DNA of 64,000 bases, taken from the NCBI RefSeq assembly GCF_963422355.1, contig NC_085102.1:1706876-1770875 (forward strand). The letters are read 5' to 3'. A program made the position numbers and the translations under genes. The stretch is from Corticium candelabrum. Its lineage: Eukaryota > Porifera > Homoscleromorpha > Homosclerophorida > Plakinidae. The notes below the pieces were generated by a model. It was not told the origin of the DNA. It was given only the letters and a program-made list of their open reading frames with translations, and did no database searches. Below are positions 9,650-23,000 of this stretch, in pieces (position 1 is the first letter of the stretch; each line of letters begins with the position of its first letter).

Positions 9650-12600
9650 ATGTCGAAAAGTTTTCGTGCAAAGCAAGTATCTCTAACCACCACAACGATG
9701 TCAGCGCTTATTATCAGTTTATGTGTATCGGTTGGGCAATTCCAAGCCTTAGAGAAACGAGTCAAAAGATCACACGAAGACGGATTAACAGCGATTACAT
9801 CTGCTAAAAATGAAACTATTGATAATAATTTTTCGAAATTCAATGTCAACACAAGAGGATGGCAAATGTTTGACAATTGGAAAATCAATGTACCTCAACT
9901 ACGTACACAGGGTTTTGGAAAGATCGCTTATAGCGTCGTTATTGGAAAACGGGAACGACAACGTTTACTAATTTCAGGAGCAAGTGATCAATTTCTACAT
10001 GTCATAAGCAAAAGGGGCGTATTTGCCAACTGGTTGTACGCCGTAGACACCAACTCGTGGCAGACCGTTGATAATGGCGAATTCCCTCCATATGCCTCAT
10101 CTCCTTTCATGATTAAACTTTGCTCCAAGATTATTGCTTTCACATTCGCTCAATGGCCCAGAAGAGCGTGGATATTTGACACAGTGTCGCTCAACTGGCA
10201 GAAAACACATGTGTACGGCAGTCTTGGTTTTCTATTTTTTCCATTTAGAACCAAACTGGAGGTCGTTGCGTTTGCCGTTGTTCAGTCACAAACTAATTGT
10301 TTATGCCACCAGTCTGCTTTTGTCTTGCTCCAAACTGTCGACTTTAGAAGATCAATGCACTCAGTGCGATGTGTAGATCGAGAAGGAACTGAAAGCTACA
10401 AACTGATACTAGACATCAGAAATACGCTACTTTCTAGTGTCAAGTCTATTATAGCTTCTTCCTATTCAAGTACCATTGTTCTTTATGATCCGACTAAACA
10501 AACGTTGTGGAAGTTTGAAAGCGAGACATGGACAAATGTAACCGCAGGTCCATATTTCCTGCGATCATTTTACGACGAGTCGTTATCACAAAAATTTGGC
10601 TGTGTTGTTTCAACGAGAAACAATAATATCATCTTATTCAACATTTGTAATAGGAAAGTACTAAATTTCGATTTAAATCGAAATACATGTATTTTAGAAG
10701 ACATTGCAGGCAACATTCCTGACAAAAGGTATAATGTAGTGTCTAGTATGGTTGAACATGAGAATACCATCATTGTCTTTACAAACGATATGTATTCTGA
10801 AGAAATTAGAGTTTGGAAATTTATGTACGAACTTAAAGTGTGGACATGGGAAATATTTCCAAGACCTGATGCTGTCCCTTCTTTTGGAGAACTATCAACT
10901 TATGCTTTCAAGAGCAACTATGTCACATTTGCCCGAAAGTTTACAGGTGTACATGATCAACGTTCGTGGAATCCATATTTATGGAACTTAGATCTAAGAA
11001 GCATGCAGTGGTGGAAAAAACATATTTTCAATTCTATTCCTGACAAAATATGCAATGGCTATAAAGCTAGCAGTTGGATCGATATTTGTTGCTTTGTGGC
11101 AATTTGCAACAAAGAAAATCCAAACGTTATAGAAGTGTGGATCTATAATGCTACTGACAACAAATTAAGACTATTGGTATTACTTTCTTCAATAAGTGCT
11201 CGCTACATGACGTCATTCGTTTCAGTCAACAAAACTACTGCCATCCTATTTGGTGGAATAAATCCTAATCGCACTGCAAACGCAGTTTTTGGTGAAACGT
11301 GGATAATGCATTTTCAACCAATGTTTAAGTGCAGACAATCTTTTGGAGACATGGTTCAACCTAGCGCACGTTTCAGTCACGCAACAGTCATGATGCAGTC
11401 TAAAATGTATGTGTTTGGCGGAGTCAATGCTTCCGGAGGATGTCTAAATGATCTTTGGGTATTTGATGTTAACACAGAAAGATGGTCAGAAGTTATAGCT
11501 AACAATGGAGGACCTAGTTTCTCATACCATGCGTCATGCGAATTTTCTGCTGCTTCAACACCAGGTCTACTACTGATCGTTATATATCAAGGTCACACTT
11601 ATAATTACGGACGTCACGAAATAGATACATGGATGTTTATAGTACACACCGAAACGTGGCATCTCATTGCACCTTTAGAAGTGTACAAAAAATTCGATGT
11701 ACCGCAAAGAATTATATCAAAATCTTTCATGTGGAAAGGATTTCTCGTCATGTTTGACATACACCTTAGACACATCAAGTATTTAGAAGTCAGATGTCCA
11801 GCTGGATTTACCACACCTAACATATCAGACAAACCTTGTGAATTTTGTAAAAAAGGATTTTACAGAGAGACCATATTTTCTGATCCAAACTGCGTTCCGT
11901 GTCCCAACGGTCTAACAACGATTAGCCTGGGAGCTCGCACAATCAAAGAATGCAGCGTGTGTAATGTAGATCGCTGCTTACACGGAAAGTGTGTACCCGA
12001 TTTCAACGAAGGAAGTTTTAGACCTGCCTGTCGATGTTACGATGGCTTTACAGGTTCTACATGCCAATATCCTACCTACTTTCTCATCGGTGCAGGAATC
12101 ATTTTATTCGTGGCAGTAGCGTCCGCTGGTGCAACTGCTTATCTTCTACTACTAAGCAGAAAAAGAAAGAGCGAAAGTGCTTTGCAAAATGAAGTGACCG
12201 TGTTAACCGACGTATGGCAAATAGATGAAGATGAAGTGATGCCAGGAGAACTACTTGGATCTGGTGCATCTGGATCAGTTTACAAAGCTTTCTACAGAGA
12301 TCTAACTGTAGCTGTAAAGAAAATGGTGGCTGTCGGTTTTTCCAAGTCTATAGAAGACTTTGAAACAGAGATAATGTTTATGAGAACTGTAAGACACAAG
12401 AATATCGTCCTCTTCATTGGTGCAGGTAAGTCACAACCAGGAGACGTTCCTTTTCTTGTCATGGAATATATGGAGCGAGGATCTCTAAGAAATGTACTAT
12501 ACGATTTATCGATTGATATCGATTATGATCGTAAGCTATCATTTGCCATGGATTCAGCAAGAGGTATGCATTTTCTTCACACTTTGGAACCGCCTCGAAT

Positions 12601-13163
12601 ACATCGAGATCTGAAGAGCGATAATCTTCTCGTAAGCAAAGACTGGATTGTTAAAGTGGCTGATTTCGGTTTAGGGAGGACGGTTAACGTTAACATTAAA
12701 CGAAACGATAAAAAACATATTAGACGCCAGAATTGCTCAAATCCCCAACATATATCTCTACTTCCTAAACGAGAAGGTTTATCTTTTGCAGGAGTTGGAA
12801 CAGCGAGATGGCGAGCACCAGAGTTGACTCTTCGAGAACCATACGACACTGCAGTAGACGTTTACAGGTATTATAGTTAAAAAATATTCATATAAATCCA
12901 GCTAATTAATAACATATGCATTTTGTATCGTTAGTTTTGGAATTGTGTTATGGGAAATCTGGACAAGGCATCTTCCATTTGATCAATACAGTTTCGATTA
13001 TGAAGTGACCGACGCCGTAGTTTCGAACGAAAGACCTTCAATTCCTCGTGATTGTCCACAGCCGTTAGCAGCGATTATGAAAAACTGCTGGTCACCCAGA
13101 CCATCAGACAGACTTTCATTTGCTCAAATTATTTCGCTACTAAAATCTCTAGAGGACATGTAA
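9650..13163 (+). CDS. Gene B: kelch/EGF receptor-like TKL kinase
   Basis: Exons 9650..12867 and 12935..13163, with a 67-bp GT-AG intron, give 1148 residues. The start is the first ATG in frame; a second ATG at 9698 sits directly before the hydrophobic signal (SALIISLCVSVGQFQA). Residues 50-700 are kelch-like blades with typical motifs (AILFGG; KMYVFGG and LNDLWVFDVNTERW at 584-612). These are followed by a GCC2/ephrin-receptor-like Cys-rich module (717-775), an EGF-like module (771-804), a TM helix (810-835) and the kinase. The kinase has G loop GSGASGSVY near 867, AVKK lysine near 889, HRDLKSDN near 985, DFG near 1004 and GTARWRAPE near 1055. No disabling change is visible. It is predicted to be a cell-surface receptor with an intracellular TKL-type kinase; the ligand is unknown. 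Extracellular kelch beside EGF recalls attractin and MEGF8, which lack a kinase. Confidence 0.9.
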
Positions 13164-14265
13164 AATACAATATTGCAGTTAGGAGCATAATGCATTTTCT
13201 GTTAGCAGTCAACTTTATAAAATTTGTTTAGCTTAATGTGTCACGATAAACTGAATGATTTCATTAGATTGGAATTTAGACATGGTCATAAAAACATAGC
13301 AATATAGTACTTTCAGCTATGATAGCAACATATATTATTATGTATATAAAATTTAAAAATTATTATTTCAAACGGTTGATTTAAAAATCAATTTGTTTGC
13401 ATGTTATACAACGCGATTCTGCATCAACAATATGCCAAATAGGCCACGTACGTACGTACAAGAGGTGGAAAGTAAGCCGTCTGCTAGATTACTGCGCTTA
13501 TAAGCAAATGAATTCGGAAGTCACTTTCTTCTGTAAATTCCCGTTTTCTCAATTAATCTGCTTTCATGATACATCATACTCAGATCATTAATTAACGGGC
13601 ATCCTTTTTCTCCGGCTTCTAGAGCGGAATCCAGCATTCGAGCAGCGGCATAGCGTGGTATGGGTTAGTTGGGCCAGAGCCCACCTTCGTTTGTTGACGT
13701 AGTCATAACATTGTGGACTGTAAATACGTGTAAGGTCCAAAGCTGTTTAATTAAGTATACACCAACGGTTTTATTAGTCTGGATCTGCCACTGATTCTAC
13801 TGTGTCAGTCAATTAAAAGCTAACAAAAAAGGAGTCTTGTACATATATATGAGCGTGTTTCATAGCATCGTAAAGTTCAGTCCCATTTCTAGAGTTTACG
13901 CTTCCACCCTGGAACTTAGAAAGAACGTGCCCTAACCATTCATTAAGTTTTTAACGTCTATATTTGATGATCAAAAATTGTGAATGGCATTTTCTCGAAT
14001 GTGTGGTGTCGAGTTGAATTACTTAAATCTTGTAAGTCTGTCTTGGTCCTTGAAATCGCATTTTGATTCTCTGACATTGGATTGTAAAATAATTTTAGTC
14101 GCGTTGACTTTATTAATATTGGCAGTCAATTTTTTCTGCACTCTGATGTAACATACGTGACACGTGTTAGTAGTCAAATAAATACAGCATTTTTAAACAG
14201 CAATTTTATTGAAGCATTTTTGAGGAAGCAAACATGATATCATTTTTAACATTCGTTTTTATACA
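13164..14265. other. Intergenic, B to pseudogene C
   Basis: Apart from a MITE copy (13643-13911), I see no feature. A short block at 13425-13452 (ATGCCAAATAGGCCACGTA) is similar to 43502-43527 upstream of gene E. Confidence 0.5.
13643..13911. mobile_element. hAT-like MITE, diverged copy 2
   Basis: It aligns with the MITE at 6355-6606 over its whole length (TAGCGTGG.ATGGG, GTGGAC.GTAAATA, CTGCCACTGATTCTAC, CATTTCTAGAG) but is clearly more diverged. The ends are degraded (CAGCGGCATAGCG and CCACCCTG) and the flanks are unrelated, so this is an independent, older insertion. Confidence 0.6.
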
Positions 14266-14314
14266 TTTGTCACATTTGATATCAGTGCTTACCCCATAAA
14301 CATTGTTATATAAA
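14266..14314 (+). promoter_or_regulatory. Promoter of pseudogene C
   Basis: TTTGTCACATT (14266-14276) and TATATAAA (14307-14314), 41 bp apart start to start, the same spacing as in gene E. The adjoining leader also resembles that of gene E (ACGATCTCTA, AACAGATACCAAC, CAGATATCTGG). Confidence 0.55.
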
Positions 14315-14527
14315 TAAAGATTAAATAAAATTTTTAATTTTTTCCTATTTCCTAACAGTTGACGATCTCTAAGCAACAGATACCAACGTAAAATATCAAC
14401 AGATATCAATTGAGACTGATCCAGTGGAAGCACAGTATACAGATATCTGGATATACACTCAAAGCAAAAGCACTTCTCAACTTCTATTGAAACATCTCTA
14501 GAATTGATACAAAGTTGTGTTTCCAAA

Positions 14528-16737
14528 ATGTCAAGAAACTGTCGTGCGAAGGAAGTACCTATCAGATCGAACATAATGTCAGCTCTCTATCATCAATTTG
14601 TGTATAACAGATACGCAAGTCCAAAGCTTCAAGGAACGAAATAAACGATACGACGATAACATTTCAACAACGATAGCATCTAATAAAAATAAAATCACTA
14701 ATAATACGAGTGTTTATCAATTTGGTGTTAACACAACAGGATGGAAAAATTTCGACTGTTGGAAAATCAACGAACCTCTTGCAAGCAGTTATAGTCCTAG
14801 AGGCTAGTCTCAAATTCGCAACTTACGTTACGACTTTCATCCAAAAGCTGAGGCTTACATTTGTTAGAGAGGACTCACAAACCGCAGTTCTTGGCCATCG
14901 ATCAGACGAGGCTAACCGGAACAAAAATTTGCGAAAGAAACGTCAAGATGGCGTGGCCGTAAACCTTCTTTTCATGGGATTGACGTTATCGTTACGTTAA
15001 GTTATCAAACGAAATTAATATGTAGAGACGTTTAGCTAACTTAAACTCTTCCTTTATGCATACAACGACAAGTACAACAATAGACTCAGCCGTGTTAGCG
15101 CGCGTTAGCAGCATCCTTTTCCGTGATTAGAGTTGTCGGATTTCGTTTCGTGATGTATCAGATGACGTTTTCTTTGTGTCATTTGCTTTCTGCAAAATTT
15201 TTCAAGCGAGATCCGCACCGTTTGAGTTGCCCATGCCATGTTGACCTGAATTGACCTAAAAATGGTCAATTGATTTGCGCAAAGTTTTCACCTATTCGCT
15301 TGGTCCCATTCCCTGGTCTTTAGCTAGTGCCGCCGAAACTCCAGCAAAAACGGTTAAATTAAAGCTTTTGCATCTAATAGAAGCTGGCACTTTCCCTGTA
15401 GACACAATACCATTAGATGCTGTGTTGTTGGACGTTATGGCAGTACTCCTCTGACATGTAACCAAACGCTCGAGCTGGTCGATTGCAATCGGTAAAACGT
15501 TATCCAAAACTGTCTACTGGAACGGATTTCTGGTCACGTTTGACTCAATTAAAGATTAACGTCAAATAGTTAGCAGTAAGCTGTCCAGCTGGATTGTCGT
15601 CATTTAACTTGTCTGAGCAACCATGCAATTATTGTAAAAAGAATATTACATAGAGACTGCATTTCTCGTCCCAATTGTGTTCCGTGTCCGACCGGACAAA
15701 CGACCGTTAATGTGGGAGCTGGCAGTATGAAGGAGTGTGAGATTTGTGATGTTAACCCTTGCCAACGCGGAGAGTGCCTGCCCGATATTAGTCAAGGAAT
15801 TCTACAATCCGCTTGTAGATGCTAGATCGGGTTTACGGGTTCTACATGCAAATATCCTGCCTAATTTCTCATAGGAGCAGGAATTATTCTATTCGTTGGA
15901 GTAGTTTCGGTTGGTACAACAGCCTACCTTTTAATGCTACAACATCAGAAGTTCAACGAACACGTTCTACAAAGACAAGTAGATGTGTTAACAGATGTAT
16001 GGCAAATAGATAAAGATGAAGTGACTCTTGGCTATGACGACGCAGGTGGATCCGGAGTATCTAGAGTGGTCTATAGACGTTTTTACAGAAATATAATAGT
16101 AGCCTTGAAAAAATGATAGGTATCGGGATTGCTAAATCGATTGAGGATTTTGAAACGGAGATAATGTTTATGAGAACAGTAAGACACAAGAATATCGTTC
16201 TTTTCATTGTCAAAGGAAAGTCGCAACCTGGAAACAAACCTTATTTCGTAATGGAATATATGGAGCGCGGATCTCTAAGAAATGTACTATACGATTTATC
16301 GATTGATATCGACTATGAGCGTAAGCTTTCATTTGCCATGGATGCAGCAGGAGGTATGAATTTTCTTTACACTTTAGAACCGCCTCGAATACATCGGAAC
16401 CTGAAAAGTGATAATCTACTGGTAAGCGGAGACTGGATTGTTAAAGTGGTTGATTTCGGTTTAGGGAGGGACATTACTAATAATCTTAAAAACGACGGCA
16501 GACAACGAATAAATCGAAAAAATCGTTTAGATCCAAAACAGATTTTTCTGCTTCCACGGCGAGGAAATCTTTCTTTTTGTGATGTTAAAACCACGAGATG
16601 ACGCGCTTCAGAATTGACTCTACAAAAAAGCTACGATACAGCAGTAGACGTTTACAGGTCTATACAGTATTATGATTATTGAAATATACATACACGTATA
16701 TGATTACATTACCATTATGTATTTACAGTTTCGGAAT
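14528..16737 (+). pseudogene. Pseudogene C: broken kelch-kinase
   Basis: The 5' end (ATG at 14528, MSRNCRAKEVPIRS) matches gene E's start, and similarity continues, with frameshifts, to about 14792 (QFGVNTTGW, WKINEP). Then about 700 bp of unrelated DNA replaces nearly the whole kelch ectodomain. Similarity resumes near 15495 and runs through the GCC2 and EGF modules with stops and frameshifts, the TM region (15870-15945), and a kinase in two frames. The catalytic loop reads HRNLKSDN (Asp lost) and the APE region is destroyed. The intron acceptor is kept (ag at 16727-16728), but exon 2 ends after about 9 bases, at the left end of a MITE. It is clearly dead as a kinase; it may still be transcribed from its TATA promoter. 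Confidence 0.85.
14793..15494. other. Unidentified insert replacing the ectodomain of C
   Basis: About 700 bp without similarity to the kelch genes in this window. A minus-strand frame at 15292-15507 is open but unrecognised. The edges lie between kelch segments that are about 2 kb apart in intact paralogs, so this is a deletion with filler or an insertion plus deletion. Confidence 0.45.
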
Positions 16738-16983
16738 GCGTAGCGTGGCATGGGCTGACAATCATTTGTAGGCGTGGTCGTAAAATATGTGGACAGTAAA
16801 TATGCGTGAAGACCAAAGATGTATATACTATATACACGACCCATTTTTTCAGGATAGGTCTGCCACTGATTCTACCGTATTAGTCAATTAAGTCAATAAA
16901 AGTAGGCGTGTTTATAAAGTGGGAATGTTTCGTAGCATCGTGAAGTTTAGCTCCCCATTTCTAGAGGTCACGCTGCGCCCCTT
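16737..16983. mobile_element. hAT-like MITE, copy 3, left end truncated
   Basis: Starts at GCGTAGCGTGGCATGGG, lacking the first four bases CAGG of copy 1. It is fused directly to exon 2 of pseudogene C on the left, while its right flank (TTCAATACCTCTTGAAAGC) matches that of copy 1. This is the left breakpoint of the 5.2-kb duplication. Confidence 0.7.
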
Positions 16984-19748
16984 GTTGTTCAATACCTCTT
17001 GAAAGCATACATCGACTTGTACGCTAATAGACTGAAATGTGCACACGTTAGGTTTATAATTCTGCTGTGGACTGACAATTGGCCAATAATTTGGAATGGA
17101 ACACACGCACTCAGCAATGTTAACTATAGTGTCAGATTTCGAGAATACCAGTGCCAGTCAATGTTCAGCCTCCTTCCCACGCTCTTCATGCATGTTAATT
17201 AACTAGCAGATGCCGTATGTGTGCAACAGCTGTTTCGTAACCGAAGCTAGCATACGAGAATTTAGCACTCTAATTAGTGCTTCTTCATTTAACACCAGCG
17301 ATAACAACAAGCGCATGCGTTGGTTTCCAATTTTCCGTCCGTCCCTTAATACGCCACGTAGTTACTTGTATGGGTTAGGTAGGGTTTCAACCCTCAGAAT
17401 TAGTAGTTTTGCCAGTCATCGAGTTCTGGAAACTTCCGGAGTAAGGTATACCTAATTAGATGATATGTTGCTTAATTACTCTTTAATGACATAATTGCAA
17501 TAGTAATAGGTAATAAAAACAACTTAGCTTAACATTTGGTTCTATAGTTATATTATTATAGTACTTGTAAAACTTAATATTAACTTAAACACGCTCAGTT
17601 GATTAAGTAATTAATATTAATATTCTCAATTTTACTAATTTTTAATTGGTGACTATGGCGCCTGTTATCTTAAACACACTACAGTATCCTTAATTATGAC
17701 ATCGCACCTCGTGTTAGTTAACTAGAGCTCAACATTTTACGCTGCTCTATATTGCAGTCTGCATGAACTTAGTTGTCATTGCAGTGGCCAATCCAGAGTT
17801 TGGCTTAAGAGGAACACAAGCGACTAAAAGCCGGTATAACGTCGAGTGACTTGACATTCTGACTGATGTAAAACAGCTACTACATGACATATGTATGTTA
17901 CTTCCTTCTTATTTTAGGTTAAGACAAGTTATGTTTGGACAAAGAGTTTAGTAATGACGTCATTTTATGTTTTAGTTACGACAGTACTGTCATGCTTTCT
18001 TATGAACGTGAACTTGATTATACGATATTAGACATTGCTTATAGACATGTAATTAGGAGTAAAAGGAGCAGAATTGAGACTCATTTGCTGTTTCTCCACA
18101 ATCTGATATCTAATGAGATTACAATAAAACATATGCACTGCAGTTTAGAGGGAGCAGTCAGGCAAAGGGCGCTGAGTTTACTTATATCTGCTACGTCTTA
18201 GCTACAAATTGCTAGCTACATATTTATTTCGGACGGGGTCAGTCCACACTCTTACATTTACTATTTTTAAAGGCGGAGGATAAACCTTGCCATTGTAAAA
18301 AGAAATAGTATACCGAACAAGAGCAATTGAGGGCGCTCATGAAGAGGGGATCGTGCCCCCAATACCACCATCAAGAGCAGCTACTGTGGTGAATTGTAAC
18401 AATGCTTTCAGTTAGAAAAACCACATTAATTTACCAATAGTTAATTAAAGCTTAGCAGAGCTATAACATTGACACGTGACACGTAATTAGAACATTGTGA
18501 AAACAGCTATTTCTCCTAATTACTTTCTGTAATAGTGTCGAAATATGTCAACTACGAGACACCATAGTAAGATATTCGACGATCAAGTTTCATAAAAATT
18601 TGTCACATTCGATATTGATATCTAGGTTGTACCCATACATATTGCTATTTAAACGGAAGATGAACAAACTTTTATTGCCTCTCATGTCTCATCGGCAACG
18701 AGATGTAGACAACAAATGCTCACTGTAAAATTTTAACAGATCTCTAATATAAATTTTGCAAACGTCGCGCAATGTCTTGAGTTTGTGCTAAAGCTAGAGT
18801 CGAAATATGTGTTGCATGCATATAAACTTTGCCGTCCGTGCTAAAGCATGGAAAGCAAGCCGACGTAAGAGTGAGTATAACTGCAGTTGTGATGCCACGT
18901 CAAAGTAGGCGTTTCTATTATCATTGTAATCTTATTCGTGACATGTTCATACAAGTAAAGATCAATTATTTAGAAATCAAATGTTCGTCTTGATTCACTT
19001 TATCTAACATATCTGAGCGACGTGGCAAGACTTGCAGAAAAGATTTATATACAATGAGACAACATTTCCTTGTGCAAAAACACACGTCACGCGATAGTGC
19101 GTCAAAATATTACAAAGTGGGCAAGGAAAGGCCAAAAAAGTCTCGGTTAAAATATTAAAACTAAATTTGTCATTTTCAAAGTTAAATGAACAAGGCCGGA
19201 TCAAATTCATGCAATCGTTGTTGAGTTCAAGAAGGCTTTCAGCCTTAGATGACTACACGTGCGCTCTTCAATTGTAGGTATTCTTTCTTGTGTTCTAAAA
19301 TCACATCTGTAGTTGAAAGTTAACTCATCTATGACATTGTGATAATAGTCACATATCAGACTCTCTTGTGATCGTATCAAATGCGAATGTCCAAGGTGAG
19401 AGTGCCTATTAATTAAATGACAACTTTCTTGCTATCGATTGATATACCAAGAATATATTGATTACCTATCAGGCGCAAGAGCGCAATGCACACTTGTTAA
19501 GATTACGTAACTGCTCTAAACACATCTAAGCTATAACATCTTTTGACAGCAGTGTTGACAATATCGTCAAGAATTTAATAATTAATAACAAAACAATTGT
19601 CATAGTGAATAGGCCTAGACAAAGTCAATTAGTTGCTCTCATAATGATACATTGGTCTTCGATATTGCAGTATGACTTCTTTTGACATTGCATAGGAACA
19701 ACGATTTTCAGTTGCAATTTCTTACTGAGCAATCAAGTTTCATAACGG
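16984..19748. other. Duplicated upstream region of D (copy of 6607-9369)
   Basis: No gene. It is a near-identical copy of 6607-9369, including the relic promoter at 18599-18653. Confidence 0.65.
18599..18653 (+). promoter_or_regulatory. Relic promoter, duplicate of 8220-8274
   Basis: TTTGTCACATT (18599-18609) and TATTTAAA (18646-18653), copied with the duplication. No kelch frame follows. Confidence 0.4.
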
Positions 19749-19806
19749 TTTGTCACATTTCGTATTAATATCAAAGATCATGCAGCCATACACATTGCTA
19801 TATAAA
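19749..19806 (+). promoter_or_regulatory. Promoter of fusion gene D
   Basis: TTTGTCACATT (19749-19759) and TATATAAA (19799-19806), 50 bp apart, identical in layout to the gene B promoter from which it was duplicated. It is the only promoter I see for the whole D frame, because the second half has lost its own upstream region. Confidence 0.6.
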
Positions 19807-20028
19807 GGGAGTTTAAACAAACGTTTAGACATCAGCTTTACTTTTCAATCGTCCGAAAAACTCGTCCAAAGAGGTATACCTTACGTAAAGTCTCAACAGA
19901 AATCTGTCAGACTGATACAGTGAAGACAAAGTATAGACATCTGGATACGCACAAAGAAAAAGATTTGTCAAAATTTACTGATACATCTGACCGTGTCTAG
20001 AAACGAAATTCAAGAGTGTGCTTTTAGA

Positions 20029-23000
20029 ATGTCGAAAAGTTTTCGTGCAAAGCAAGTATCTCTAACCACCACAACGATGTCAGCGCTTATTATCAGTTTA
20101 TGTGTATCGGTTGGGCAATTCCAAGCCTTAGAGAAACGAGTCAAAAGATCACACGAAGACGGATTAACGGCGATTACATCTGCTAAAAATAGAACCATCG
20201 ATAATAATTTTTTGAAATTCAATGTCAACACACGAGGATGGCAAATGTTTGTCAATTGGAAAATCAATGTACCTCAACTACGTACACAGGGCTTTGGAAA
20301 GATCGCTTATAACGTCGTTACTGGAAAACGGGAACGACAACGTTTACTAATTTCAGGAGCAAGTGATCAATTTCCACATGTCATAAGCAAAAGGGGCGTA
20401 TTTGCCAACTGGTTGTACGCCGTAGACACCAACTCGTGGCAGACCGTTGATAATGGCGAATCCCCTCCATATGCCTCATCTCCTTTCATGATTAAACTTT
20501 GCTCCAAGATTATTGCTTTCACGTTCGATCAATGGCCCAGAAGAGCATGGATATTTGACACAATGTCACTCAACTGGCAGAAAACACGTGTGTACGGCCG
20601 TCTTGGTTTTCTCTTTAGAAACAAAGTTGAGGTCGCTGCGGTTGCCGTTGTTCAGTCACAAACTAATTGTTCGTGCCATCAGTCTGCTTTCGTCTTGCTC
20701 CAAACTTGCGACTTTAGCAGTTTAGTGCACTCAGTGCGATGTGTAGATCGAGAAGGAACTGAAGGCTACAAACTGATACTAGACATCAAAAATACGCTAC
20801 TTTCTAGTATCAAGTCTATTATAGCTTCTTCAAATTCAAGTATCATTGTTCTTTATGATCCAGCTAAACAAACGTTGTGGAAGTTTGAAAACGAGACATG
20901 GACTAATGTAACCGCAGTTCCATACTTCCTGCCATCATTTTACGACGAGTCGCTATCACAGACATTTGGCTGTGTTGTTTCAACGAGAAACAGTAATATC
21001 ATCGTATTCAACGTTTGTAATAGGAAAGTACTAAATTTCGATTTGAATCGAAATACATGTATTTTAGAAGACGTTGCAGGCAACATTCCTGACAAAAAGA
21101 TTAAAGTAGTGTCTGGCATAGTTGAACATGAGAATACCATCATTGTCTTTACAAACGATATGTATTCTGAAGAAATTAGAGTTTGGAAATTTATGTACGA
21201 ACTTAAAGTGTGGACATGTAAAATATTTCCGAGACCTGATGCTGTTTCTTCTCTTGCAGAACTATCAACGTATGCTTTCAAGAGCAATTATGTTTCATTT
21301 GCCCGACAGTTTACAGGTGTAACTGATGAACGTTCGTGGTATCCATATATATGGAACTTGGATCTAAGTAGCCTGCAGTGGTGGAAAAAACATGTTTTCA
21401 ATTCTATTCCTGATAAAATATGCGAAGGCTTTAAAGGTAGCAGTTGGTTCGATATTTTTTGTCTTGTGGCAATTTGCAGCAAAGAAAATTCAAACGTTAT
21501 AGAAGTGTGGATCTATAATGCTACTGACAACAAATTAAGACAATTGGTATTACTTTCTTCAATAAATGCTCGCTACATGACGTCATTCGTTTCAGTCAAC
21601 AAAGCTATTACCATCCTATTTGGTGGAATAATTCCTAATCGCACTGCAAATCCAGTTTTTGGTGAAAGGTGGATAATGCAATTTCAACCAATGTTTAAGT
21701 GTAGACAATCTTCTGGAGAAATGGTTCATTCTATCGCACGTTTCAGTCACGCAACAGTAATGATGCAGTCTAAAGTGTATGTGTTTGACGGAGTCAATGC
21801 TTCCGGAGGATGTCTAAATGATCTTTGGGTATTTGATGTTAACACAGAAAGATGGTCAGAAGTTACAGCTAACAATGGAGGACCTAGTTTCTTATACCAT
21901 GCGTCATGCGAGTATTCTGCTGCTTCAACACCAGGTCTACTAATAATCGTTATATATCAACGCATCATTTGTATTTGTATCTATATTGTGATGCTTACAA
22001 CGGCTAGAGCAATGAAAGTGTCTTTGAAGTGCAAAAGGAGGTTGACTCTTGCAATCTGTCTCTCTTTAGCGGTTGAGCAAGTTCAAAGCTTTAACATGGA
22101 AAATGAAGAATCTATCACAAGCGGTTTAAAACTGACACGATCTGCTGAAAATATACATACAAAAAATGAAACGGAATTTGCTCACTTTGATGTCAACGCA
22201 CGAGGATGGCAATCTTTCAATAGTTGGGTAATCAATGAACCTCGAGTGAAGCAATATGGAATGGTCGCATATAGAGTCAAGATTAGAAATCGAGAGCAGC
22301 ACCATTTACTGATCTCGGGAGGTCGTGAATCCTCTGTATTTTCATATAACCATCCCGCTATATTTGGAAGTTGGTTGTATACCATGCACACTAACTCTTG
22401 GCAAAAAGTGGATAGTGACAAGTTTCCTCCATTATCTGGGAAACTATTAATGGTTCAACTTTGCTCCAAGGTTTTTGTTCTAGGCTCGCTTGATACAAAG
22501 GGGGTCAAAGCGTGGCTATTTGACACCGTTTCGCATAATTGGCAGCAAACAAACGTAGCCGGTGACATTCCAAAATGGCTACCTCTAACAAACGAAGGCG
22601 AGTTTGATGCTATCAAAATCGTTTCAGTTTCTGTTCCACCGACAAAGACTACTTGCCAATGCCATCAATCAGCGATAATATTTTCCTATTTATCTCAAAA
22701 TGGAAAATTAACAACGCACGAAGTACAGTGTGTCAATCAAAACATTACTGAAAGCTACAAGTGGATTAACTTCAAATTTAGCATTCCTAATTATTCGGAC
22801 GATTACATCAAGTTGGCATCCTCATTTTCAGGTAGCATACTGCTCTATTCTACTGCTTCGATCTCTTTGTGGAAGTGCAAAAACGAAACATGGACAAACG
22901 TATTAACAATTTCCACTAAATTGCAACCATTTCAAGACGTGAGCAGTAGAAAGACTTTTGGTTGTGCACTTATTAAACAAACCAGTACCTACCTCGCTTT

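Noticed and set aside
15292..15507. 71-codon minus-strand frame in pseudogene C
   Set aside because: No recognised domain, no start context and no second copy; reported only as part of the unidentified filler.
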